Assembly: GCF_026914185.1 (NCBI RefSeq)
Contig: NC_070558.1
Location: forward strand, 4,092,001-4,156,000
Origin: Puccinia triticina
Lineage: Eukaryota; Basidiomycota; Pucciniomycetes; Pucciniales; Pucciniaceae
DNA length: 64,000 bases
Reading direction: 5' to 3'
The notes below the pieces were generated by a model. It did no database searches. It was not told the origin of the DNA and saw only the letters and a program-made list of their open reading frames with translations. Made by a program: the position numbers and the translations under genes. Each line of letters starts with the position of its first letter. The first letter of the stretch is position 1. This document shows positions 33,691-42,654 of this stretch, piece after piece.

Positions 33691-34760
33691 AAAAAGACTG
33701 GTAAGTTGTCGAGATTTGCGGTTGTTTTGTAGGTGCGGCAAATGATTAGGGTTAGGTTTTAAGACTTGATGCGAGTGAGAATTGCATACGCCTCATTCTT
33801 CCGGCTGCGTGTTTCGAATACGCAGTCGCGGTTTAGCATACTCTAACAATCCCTTGCGCTGCGGTGGCGCTGCCGACATGGGAGGTCCACATCAGGGGGT
33901 CGCCCCCAGGCCGCCAACCTGACCCGGTCGCTGGAGTGGCGACACAGTGAGGCGTCCGGCCCCAAATCGCGGGCGAGCCGGCCGGTTGACCACCTGATGA
34001 CGCTGGCCATCGACCTTGCATGCCCGCCGTTTAAGGCCGGCTACCGCTATGTACATGGGACGAAACATCCGAGGAAGGCTTGGATCAAAAATTCTCGCCA
34101 TCTGCGGCGCTGAGAAGCGCATGACATAAGGCTGGCGGCGCTCTCAACAGGGTCCCTATCATGGGAACGCCGGAGGACTTTCTGGCGCTTTGAGAACACA
34201 ACCAGCAACCAGCACGTTTGCATCAACAAAAAGCTTGACGGAGAACCACTCGATGACTCTGTTGGATTCCTTAGCTCAGGATCCCAATTGTCCTTCATGG
34301 TCCAGTCGCCCAATCCACTCCTCCAACTTTGCTGATCAATTTTTACAGCTTTGATTTCATGTATCTCTCATTCCAAATTGTTACTACCCATTCAAATAAA
34401 GACCTTGTCTTATTCATGATTGAGTATTGCTGATTGAACTGTACAGTTTATCAATTTAAAAAGCTTAAAATTTAGTTCTTCACTGACACAAATGTCATAG
34501 GAGTTTCTGAGCTAGGTACATGATTTTATACAAAGTGATAAAATCATCTTTAATGTGAGCTACATCCTCAAGAAAATGGGTACTAAAGTTTTTCAAATTC
34601 CAATTGTGAAACCCTGGATAAACAAATGATGCTCGTCAATTGTGGATAATGCAAGTTACAGTCAAACCTATGAAACCACATTCTTGTTTAAGGGAGTAAC
34701 TTTCCAAACCCCACACTCATTTAGGTTCACCAAAATTTAATTTTGGTGAGTAGCTAACTC
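33691..34760. other. No supported gene; probable leader of the gypsy element
   Basis: The part 33835-34310 is GC-rich with readable but unrecognised frames; 34320-34760 is AT-rich with the palindrome CACCAAAATTnAATTTTGGTG at about 34729. The 5' LTR of the gypsy element may be here, but I could not match it to the 3' LTR start at 45921. Confidence 0.35.
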
Positions 34761-35936
34761 TTGAAACCACATAAACTGCCTAACTTCGCCACCGCTACCG
34801 CCTTAGCCCAGCCGCCAAAGAACGGCTTCGAAGGGCTAGAAGCAGCCTTGCCGGACCTGCAGGAGGGATTCCTCAAGCTCCCAGAAGAGGAGCCGCTCCC
34901 CCCAGATACTGGGATCCCTCCGGCCCTATACCAGCCAAGGGAGACATCTATAGCCCTAGCATCAAGCAGATCCACGCCAGTTCTGCGGCCCATCGACAGA
35001 GAGAAGATAGATTTAATGGTGAACCTTCCTCTGACGAGTCAACCGCCCTCCCAGACTACCAACCCAGAGGGCATGACCCAATCTAGCCCTCCTTCCGTAC
35101 ACTCAGAACCCTCCGGACCTATGCATCTTATCCCGGAAGAGGAGGAGCTATTGAGCCTCATCAGCATGTTCAACGAGCAGTTCAACCTGTTTGTCCGCGC
35201 CAGGGAGGCGCAGAACACGTTAACTATGAGGCGCCTCCTCTCCCAAGCGTCTCTGACCCAAGAGATGATAATAGAACCCGTTGGGAGGAACAACCCAATC
35301 CGTCTCTGTCAAGAATGGATACCCAGAGACAAGCTACACAGCCTGGAAGCTTCCCTAATGATTTAGAACAACGGCCCAGGACCGCAGAACTTGCCGGCGC
35401 AAATAATCCGGCCTCCTTTGCAACTAGCCATAGTGCCGCACGCCAGTTAGCAACCTATTCTAGCGACGCCGACGCCAGAACCCACGGGCTCTCAACTACG
35501 AGCTATGGCGCAGGAGTTCCAGGGTCCTACCCCCTCGAACCATCCACAGTTTCAGCCACAGCCGCAGTCAAAGCCGCGCCTAGAGAACCAGAATTACCAC
35601 GGTCCTCCAATGCCGCCGCCGCCACCGCCGCAGATGCTCCAAGTGAGGCCGCCACCAGCTTCTATACCGCGAGAAGTGGTTCAGTTGTTCCGCCCCAGCC
35701 CGAATCATCAAACTGGCGGGTACAATCCACACCTTTATCCTCACATGCTGCAAAGATTTGCAGACCACAACCCCCCTCATCCTCAAGGCAACTGGAGAGG
35801 ATCAGAGATGAACTGGAGACGCCCACGGGACAATACTCAGAGGGTTCCAGAAATAGAAGAATACCTAATGAGAGCCACACGAGGAGTGAGGAGAGGCTAT
35901 GGAAGCAAGAGAGCCAGGGGGAGAGGCCCTTATTAG
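34761..35936 (+). pseudogene. Pro/Gln-rich ORF upstream of gypsy gag, with two TAG codons
   Basis: One frame runs from ATG at 34761 to TAG at 35934-35936 except for TAG codons at 35364 and 35460; both stand where CAG (Gln) would fit the Gln-rich context. The product would be about 390 residues: an acidic, Pro-rich start, a helical segment (EEEELLSLISMFNEQFNLF), a poly-Pro stretch and a basic Arg/Gly tail (RGVRRGYGSKRARGRG). A competing frame over 35315-35940 is also open but looks like noise until 35940. It is in the place of an extra ORF of a gypsy element and may be its nucleic-acid-binding first ORF; no family recognised. Confidence 0.5.
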
Positions 35937-36823
35937 ATGAATCTTTGCCTAAAAGTTCCCTAACTAGTGATTCACCATTAGGTCTTAGTTTGGATATTGA
36001 TAATCTTTCTGATCCCTCAAATAGAGAGTTTTTTCTCAATAACCTTAACAATGAAATGTCTAGAAATGGCCCTTTATTTCTAGAAGAAAAACTACAAGTC
36101 TTGTTCTTTAAATTTCTTTCTGAATTATCTGGTACTGTTGAAACTATTCCAGGTACTCTTCTTGAATCCTGTGTCAGCAATTTCAAAGATGTCTTGAATC
36201 ATTCCATCCTTGATCTGTTTAAAAATGATTTCATTCCCTTTTTACTTGACCAAATCCTGAATAACATAGGTGAGAGTTCCAGAGAGAAATCCACAGTGAA
36301 CAACAATGTGTTAGAACAATTGAAAAAACACATAGATGAGAAATTTGAGACAGTTCAAGACTTGATTCTGGTAAATGAATCTCAATGTCATTCCAACATG
36401 GATACAATTGGTCAAAATCTGAAAGATTTTGAGGAGAAAGTGAGCAACAATCTTTCATCCATTGGTAATCAGATCAATGATCTTCATGCAAATGAGCACG
36501 ACAGATTTGAACAATCGAAGACAAGATTCAGTGACATATCTTCTGTAGTAAATTTTGTGAACACAAAGCTGGATTCTTTGGTAATACCAGATGATAGAGA
36601 ACAACCACCACATCTCTTATACAATAATCCTTTTCAGAATGTCCATCATGAGCAACAACAGGAAAACAGAGCCCCTCCTCCTGTTCCTACTCCTGAACCC
36701 CAGAGACCATCAAGAGATAACTTCCCCAAACCTGCAAGCAATACTCCTAATGCAAATTCTCAAGAAGAATTCCCTTACATTGATCATGGAGCAGTAGACT
36801 TTGAAATGAGGAAGGAATTGTGA
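35937..36823 (+). pseudogene. Gypsy gag N-terminal (coiled-coil) part
   Basis: From about 35937 the frame codes an AT-rich, helical polypeptide: LDIDNLSDPSNREFFLNNLN, a leucine-rich segment, a long coiled-coil-like stretch (KKHIDEKFETVQDLI ... EEKVSNNLSSIGNQIND), then a Pro-rich linker, ending in TGA at 36821-36823. It leads straight into the capsid-like part in another frame at 36820, and the joint (MRKEL to KGIPKNGDWEKF) looks like one continuous protein broken by a single-base shift. The true start is unclear. It is part of the gypsy element that resumes at 42.65 kb. Confidence 0.6.
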
Positions 36824-37815
36824 AAGGTATTCCTAAGAATGGAGACTGGGAGAAATTCTCTGGAGAATTGCCTTACAATCATGAACTTTGGATTAAAAAC
36901 ACTGATATCCTTGTCAGAGACTACTTGATGCTAGATAATATGATAATCAGTAGATTAAAAATCTTGTTGACTGACACTGCAAGGAATTGGTACCTAGGCA
37001 TCAGAGATCAGTATGGAAACAAATCTTGGGCTTGGTGGAAGAATGCCATCAGAAATAAGTTTGGCACTGAGAACTGGAAATGGAAAATGCAACAGGAGTT
37101 TGAGAGTGATCACTTTGCCTATGATGGGAGGAAAATCCATAAATGGTTTGGTGATCAGAGAGAAAGACTGAAAGCTTATCAACCTGAACTCAGTCAGTAT
37201 CTTATTTGTGAGAAGATCTTAAAGCAATGCCCTCCAAACCTTGAGCATGCTATTAAAAGCAGATATAAAAGAGATGCTACTGAGATGAGCTTTGAGGATA
37301 TGGTTATAATTGCTGAAGAAGTCATAGACAGAGTCATGAAAAGGAATAAACCTGTGACAAACAATTATAATGCTCCAAACAGATCCCAATGGAGAAATAA
37401 TCCTGCCCCTGAGAAAACTGATAAGCCAAAGGACTCCTCTACAAAAAGGAATCCTGTCTCTGCCCCTGAGAAGGAAAAACTTATATGCCATTTCTGCAAA
37501 CACACTGGCCACTTCTCCAGGGAATGCCCTAAGAAGAAAAACAGAATCAACAATGTAGGAATGGATGATGATGATGATCCCAAGAGTGACAATGAGGAAG
37601 ATCAAAGTGTACCACAGAAATATGAATCAGAACTAGATGAAGAAGAAGAGAATCATGGAACCAACCACATGATCCTTGCTATGGACAATGGAAATGGTGC
37701 CAACTATGATACCTTAGTTGACTTTGATTTTGGATCACATGCTGTAGAGTGTGAGATAAACCAAGACTTCTCCATTGCTGAAATTCAAGCTGAAACTCAT
37801 CAACCTCAGACCTGG
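36820..37815 (+). pseudogene. Ty3/gypsy gag: capsid and zinc knuckle
   Basis: The reading KGIPKNGDWEKFSGELPY followed by ISRLKILLTDTARNWYLGIR, an AWWKNAIRNKF segment and the CEKILKQCPPNLEHAIKSRY stretch matches the capsid region of gag proteins from rust-type Ty3/gypsy elements. A CCHC zinc knuckle, CHFCKHTGHFSRECPKKK, lies near residues 224-241, followed by an acidic Asp/Glu-rich tail and the beginning of the protease region (LVDFDFGSHAVECEIN). The protein is cut at about 37810-37820, where minus-strand DIRS-like sequence begins. Gag packages the element RNA; this copy lacks RT entirely, since the 3' half resumes only in RNase H. Confidence 0.85.
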
Positions 37816-38764
37816 GCACAAAAAAGGAACGATCTGGCTTATCCTCTTTTCTATTTTCCCTTCAGGTAACTGGACCTTCTTATTGATGCCGTTCCACACA
37901 AAGCCAATGAACTTCTGCTTGTCAGAGAAGTTTGTGAATATCTTCTCGTTTGTCAAGACTCCCAACTCCAAAGATTTCTCTACAATATCGCGCATATCCA
38001 CCGGTGCTCCTTTTACTTGCACAAAAAGTTTATTGTTGACCCACCTGAAAACCGTAACTAAATCAAAGCAACTTTTCATTATCAGTTTCCACGCGTCCGC
38101 TGGCCGCCCGAAAGAGCCACACCCAGCTACGCCCCCGAAGGTGATGCATGTGTTTAACAGGAAATTGCCTTCAAAATCTTTTAGAAGCAAATACCTCCAC
38201 TGCTCCATCTTTGTAGGAATTTGCCAATAGGCTTTTTTGCAGTCAAATAAAGCCAACTCCAGTTTCCGGTTGTTGCCCACAAAGAATTTTGACACAACAT
38301 TGAAATCATCCCATGTTGTGTTGAAAATTGACAAATGAGTTTACCGACTTGATATCTGCATCTCCCCTTGGGAAGGACAGATTGTTGATTGGTCGGACTG
38401 CACCGTCATTGTTGACCACCGCTCCTAGAGGATTGGACCTAAAGAGGTCAAACCTAGCTGAAACTTCTTCCCGAGAGAAAGGGCCAAACATCCGCCCAGT
38501 TCTTAGTTTGTGTTGAATTGACTCTTCTATCTTTATCCTTGCAAGCTTGGAAGATTTATGATTGTCTGGTGTGAAACAATCCAGATTCCCTAACCTATGA
38601 TAGGAAATACCTTGATCAAACCCTTTCTTGAAACCTAGTAGTACGTCGTCATAATCCAGCAAAAGACCATTTTCCAATAAGGCTGCACGCCAAGCCGCCA
38701 AATTCATTTCACAACGCGCATTTGATGGCCAAAGTTTCTCTGTATCTCCCTCCATCAAATTCAC
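37815..38764 (-). pseudogene. DIRS-like (tyrosine-recombinase type) reverse transcriptase fragment
   Basis: The minus-strand reading starts VNLMEGDTEKLWPSNARCEMN and contains RSNPLGAVVNNDGAVRPINN, then after a one-base frameshift near 38315 LALFDCKKAYWQIPT, TFGGVAGCGSFGRPADAW and FRWVNNKLFV. This motif order (FDxKxAYxxIPT, FGxxxxxxxFxRxADA, WVDD) is that of DIRS/YR-type RTs. The catalytic WVDD has become WVNN, so it cannot be active. It ends abruptly at the junction with gypsy gag. RNase H, methyltransferase and the tyrosine recombinase are not present. The assignment to DIRS rather than another RT class is probable, not certain. Confidence 0.65.
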
Positions 38765-38772
38765 AACGGTGT

Positions 38773-39249
38773 CAACACTGGGTCGCTACGCTACGCTACG
38801 CTATTTCAGCGCTACGCGTTAGCGTAGCGGCAAAAAGCGCCCGGCTATTTTGCATAGCGTTAGCGCGCTGTTAGCGCCGCTACGCTACGCTAATTTTCAG
38901 CGGCGCTAACAGCGCGCCAATTCTTTGTTAGCGTTAGCGCGCCGCTACAGTCGCTACGCTACGCTGCGCTGCGCTACAGCGCTTTTAGCGGAAAAAAAGC
39001 CCTTTTTTCCCTCTAAAGGCGCTGTAGCGCAGCGTAGCGCGCGCTCTTTTGCGCCCTGCATGTTTAGCGTTAGCGCAATTGCGCGCATCTGCGCTAACGC
39101 TACGCTATCAGCTAAAATAGCTGCGCACCGCGTGCGCGTAGCGTTAGCGCATATGCGTGCAATTGCGCTAACACTACGCTAAAAAATAGCGCATTTGCGC
39201 TGCGCTACGCTACGCTAACCGCTATGGTTAGCGTAGCGACCCAGTGTTG
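38773..39249. mobile_element. CAAC-type non-autonomous element, TAGCG words, 7-bp duplication
   Basis: Perfect terminal inverted repeats start CAACACTGGGTCGCTACG. The 7-bp sequence ACGGTGT flanks both sides exactly (38766-38772 and 39250-39256). The 477-bp interior is saturated with TAGCG / CGCTA words and has no coding capacity. It is a close relative of 61994-62468 (same length within 2 bp, same order of segments, same orientation). It interrupts the DIRS-like element between gag and RT. Confidence 0.92.
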
Positions 39250-39491
39250 ACGGTGTGCGTAGAAAAATCCTCATTTCTGCTACTATGATAAACAAACGAA
39301 AAGAAGAAACACAATGGACGCGAGAAAAAAAATGAGTAATCTATCTGTCTGCGACTCGCTCCATGTTACCAATGAAATTGGTTTGGTAGAGAAAAAAACA
39401 ATTTCCAGTTGCCTTCGTGTACTGCACACATTTGAAGCTGGAGTACTGGAACGAGGAGAGAACAAGGGAGCCTACTGTGGGTCTTTTTCCT

Positions 39492-40608
39492 TCACGGCTG
39501 ATTTTCCATTCTCTTTTTTAGTCCCATATCTTGAAGGACCGTGATCGCGTCCATAGCCACCGGGAGCACCCCAATTATAGCCTCCAGCAAAATTGTCTTG
39601 TTGATGATAATCCTGGTCTGAATAGTCGCGGTATCTTCTGTTATACCCGTCATCTTGATGATAGTCCGGGTGGGCCGACTAGTCCGAATGTCTTCTTTCT
39701 TGGCCGAAACGGTCTCCAGATCCTTGACCCCTTGAACCTCCTCTGCCTCTTGTAGAAAGCCTGCTCTCTTGACAACCGACATAGTCTTCCTGCACCTTCC
39801 CTTTTGATTCTTTTGGTTTACCTGTCTTCAGATCCCAGCCAAACTTCTTCCCTCCGTACGCATAAGGATTGTCGGTCCATTCAAGTTCGTCTAAAGCCTT
39901 TGTTACATTGTAAGCTCTAACTCTGACATCTTCTCTGTAGATTGATATGTCTACCGCCGAGACAACTCCTTCATCCACCGGCACTTGATAAGAGAAGGTG
40001 TTCTGCCTCACGATCAAGTCGTACTGGAAACCGGTGAGAAATTTGAATTTTTTGATGATCTTATTGACGTTCGCCTTATGTTGGAGGATCCACTTGGCAA
40101 AATCAGGAAAGTTATACATATCCCTGTACGTTATGTAGAAATTTCTGTGGTTAGGCGTCCACTTGACAAAGGTTTGTGACCATTTGTTTGGATAGTCGCA
40201 TCCCGTATAATTTCCGTCTTTTTCATCTGACCTAGATCTCTTATTCTTATGAGGTTGGATAGCTTCCTCTTGCCAATCTTTGTCAAAAATCGTCAAAGGC
40301 AGAGGGCCCCTAAATTATCGAATGTTCTTGTTGAAATACGGGGTAAAACCCATGTCAAAATGCCTAGGAAGCAATCCCTTGATAAAAACAATTGTTGTCT
40401 TCTCTGCAGCTCGTTTCGCGACGTTGGGCGCTGTGACAATAGCGTTGGACGATTTCGCCCGCAAAACATTTGGCTTCATTATTGGTGGGCCTCATGAGCT
40501 AGAAACGTTCGTGGTCGCGAGAGCTTTGACCTCCTTCTTATATAAACCAAAAAAGAACTCCGCATCTTCTTCGTCGCCCTTATTCACCGCCTCTGTCAGC
40601 CGGGCTAC
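39492..40608 (-). pseudogene. Gag-like ORF of the DIRS-like element
   Basis: From about 40608 downward the minus strand reads LTEAVNKGDEEDAEFFFGLY, then after a stop and shift GLLPRHFDMGFTPYFNKNIR, and from 40296 a 205-codon frame: GCDYPNKWSQTFVKWTPNHR, DMYNFPDFAKWILQHKANVN, YRMT-like basic segments and a C-terminal Arg/Gly/Gln-rich tail. A shift near 39700 moves the tail into another frame, which ends at 39492. The position, upstream of an RT on the same strand, and the basic Gly/Arg-rich C-terminus suggest the nucleocapsid-like gag of the same element. I recognise it only as retroelement-like. Several frame breaks make it inactive. Confidence 0.55.
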
Positions 40609-41212
40609 TATAATAAGTTAGAGCCCGGCTAACTATTGTAACAGTACAAAAATTGTATGTAATAATAGCGGCGCAGAGCGCCGCGTACAAAATAGACTTC
40701 TTTCTTGTAAGAAAAGACCTAACTGCGGCGCGGAGCGCCGCGTACATAAAAAAGATCCCTTAAAAATGAGTAAGGATAGTACGCTCCGGCCAAAGAAGCG
40801 GCAGGAGAAAGAACAGTAGATTCAAAACCCGTTCTCAAGCCTAGAGAACGGGTCGCCAGACACTCTCAGGAGACTACTAAACCGAGAGTAGTCTCCATGA
40901 GAAATAGAAGGGCTTCGGTCGGGGAGGAGAGAAAGAATTATACTACTCCTCCTCCCCCGGCCGATGATGGAACACAAACCACGCTATTCCTCGAGCCGAG
41001 GAATAGCAAAAAGATTGAATAACAAATAAAAGTGAACAGGAGCGAAGGGACTAGTAGAATCCCCCTTCACTCCCGTCACCCTTGAAAGAAGCACTACTTC
41101 CTCCGGCCGAGAAACCGAGGAAGTATTTGCAATAAGAACTACAACCCTACCGGTTGTAGCTCGAATATATATATATAATCGAGGGCCTTTGGGCGAAGGA
41201 AGGCCCCTCAGA
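40598..41212. repeat. Chain of more than ten consecutive hairpins
   Basis: Perfect or near-perfect stems follow each other with little spacer: 40598-40630 (AGCCGGGCT), 40645-40657, 40668-40684 (GCGGCGC), 40725-40741 (GCGGCGC), 40827-40853 (ACCCGTTCTC), 40869-40896 (GGAGACTACT), about 40916-40963, 40983-41007 (GCTATTCCTCG, 11 bp), about 41032-41078, 41095-41125 (TACTTCCTC), 41139-41159 (CTACAACC), 41160-41183, 41181-41210. Stems differ in sequence, so this is not one tandem repeat. The chain lies between two gag-like pieces of minus-strand retroelement. No coding frame runs through it. Confidence 0.8.
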
Positions 41213-41589
41213 TACCTTTCATAACCAGCTTGAGGCCTAGCCAGTCTTGCCACTCGTCCTACCAACCAGTACGCCAGCCTGCCTTTGCCTTGACTTTGGT
41301 TTTTATCGGATCACTTGTGTTTTTTTGCCGCAGACTCCCTTTTACAAGTAAGTCTGCGTTTTTTTCCTTTCTACCGGGATTTCCATCCCTTTATATCTCC
41401 TGGGAGCATTTCGACGCGCAAATACCCCCTTGTTAAGGGCCCCAGACGTCACAGGCTACAAACACCCCTGTGCATTCAGTGCGTTGGCCCTGTAAGAACT
41501 GCGGAGGGCAATAAAAAACCCCAGGCGCCCCTGGCCCCTCCGTTAACCTATTTTTTGGTTCATTAGAAATAGCTTTCTAAGCTATTTCA

Positions 41590-42360
41590 CACTTTTTACC
41601 GCGCTTTTGATGCGCGCGCTACTGTACCGTGCTCTGTCGCCGGCGTAGCTAGAAGAGCACTTGTGCTCTTGGCATCACCGAGCCTGACAGCTTCGGTTAT
41701 CTTCTCCCATAACTTTTCTCTCTTCGTCTTCTTTTGAACGACGTCAACCGGGACAACAATCGTAGGGAGATCAGATTGATTTCCAGATTGGTTATTGTTG
41801 ACTACTACAGAGTCTGAATCGATAATCGGCAGAACGCTCGAAAGAATAGATTTGTATTGCGCGGCTGTGTCTTCTGCAGATGTAGCTCCGTTTTTATCAC
41901 GCGTGTCCTCTGTATGACCTGGGGCCTCTTTATCATGAAGAATAAGATCCGATTTGTTTTCAACACTATGTATGCAATCTCTACAACTCAGAGAATGCTA
42001 ACCTTTAAACGCATTACTGTTGTCGCTGTCGCTGCCATCTGGGACAATCTCTATACCGATTTGATTTCCTTCTTTAGCTGTACATTCCAAAGATAATCCA
42101 AAGTTAGCTTGCCATCAACTCTGGCTGCTTTAATGTGACCCTTTGAACTAACAAATTAAGTTTGGATTGTTTATAGTGCTTGGTGGAGTCTCTTGACCTC
42201 TGTTTACGTCATTGTTCTTTGGATCACCTAGGGTAATACCCTGTATAGCAGTGTCACTTGTCTGCGTATTCTTTGCTGCCAATCGTCGTGTTGCGCGCTT
42301 CACCATTTCATCAACCATTGTAAATAGTTTGAAGAGTTTTGATCGAAGAAAGGTTGTCAA
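41590..42360 (-). pseudogene. Second gag-like N-terminal fragment on minus
   Basis: From ATG near 42318-42360 the minus strand reads MVKRATRRLAAKNTQ and NNDVNRGQETPPSTINN, then, in another frame and past a TAG at about 41996, an open run of about 130 codons: CRDCIHSVENKSDLILHD, DTAAQYKSILSSVLPIID, then DVVQKKTKREKLWEKITEAV and a stop at about 41597. The last part resembles the TEAV-containing start of the gag piece beyond the hairpin chain, so two diverged gag copies may flank the chain. It is degenerate and of unknown family beyond being retroelement-like. Confidence 0.4.
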
Positions 42361-42654
42361 GTGAGAAGTGAAATCTGAAAAAGATGCGGTGCTGAGGAAG
42401 AGAAACCACAGGATATGGAAATGAGGAAGCTGTGGTAGTAAGAGCGGTAAAGATGAGGTGACACGATGATGGAGAAAAACTCAGGACAGGAGGGGGTGGG
42501 GCTGGTACTATAGGTGACCGGAAAAGCCCTGACAACTGAGCTTGGTCCCTTTGACTCAAGTCAGCCCTCCTCTGAGTTTCCTCCCGGTCTGGCCTGGCTC
42601 CACAGCTTGCGTGCTTGGACCTTGGTGACCTCCCCTAGCGGTCTGGTCACTGTC

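Noticed and set aside
35315..35936. 502-codon frame starting at 35315 as one protein
   Set aside because: Its first ~205 codons overlap the Pro/Gln-rich frame that is continuous with 34761 and look like noise; only the part after about 35937 reads as gag.
40598..41212. Nuclear copy of mitochondrial DNA
   Set aside because: Considered because hairpin clusters occur in fungal mitochondria, but no mitochondrial gene, tRNA or AT-rich spacer is present.
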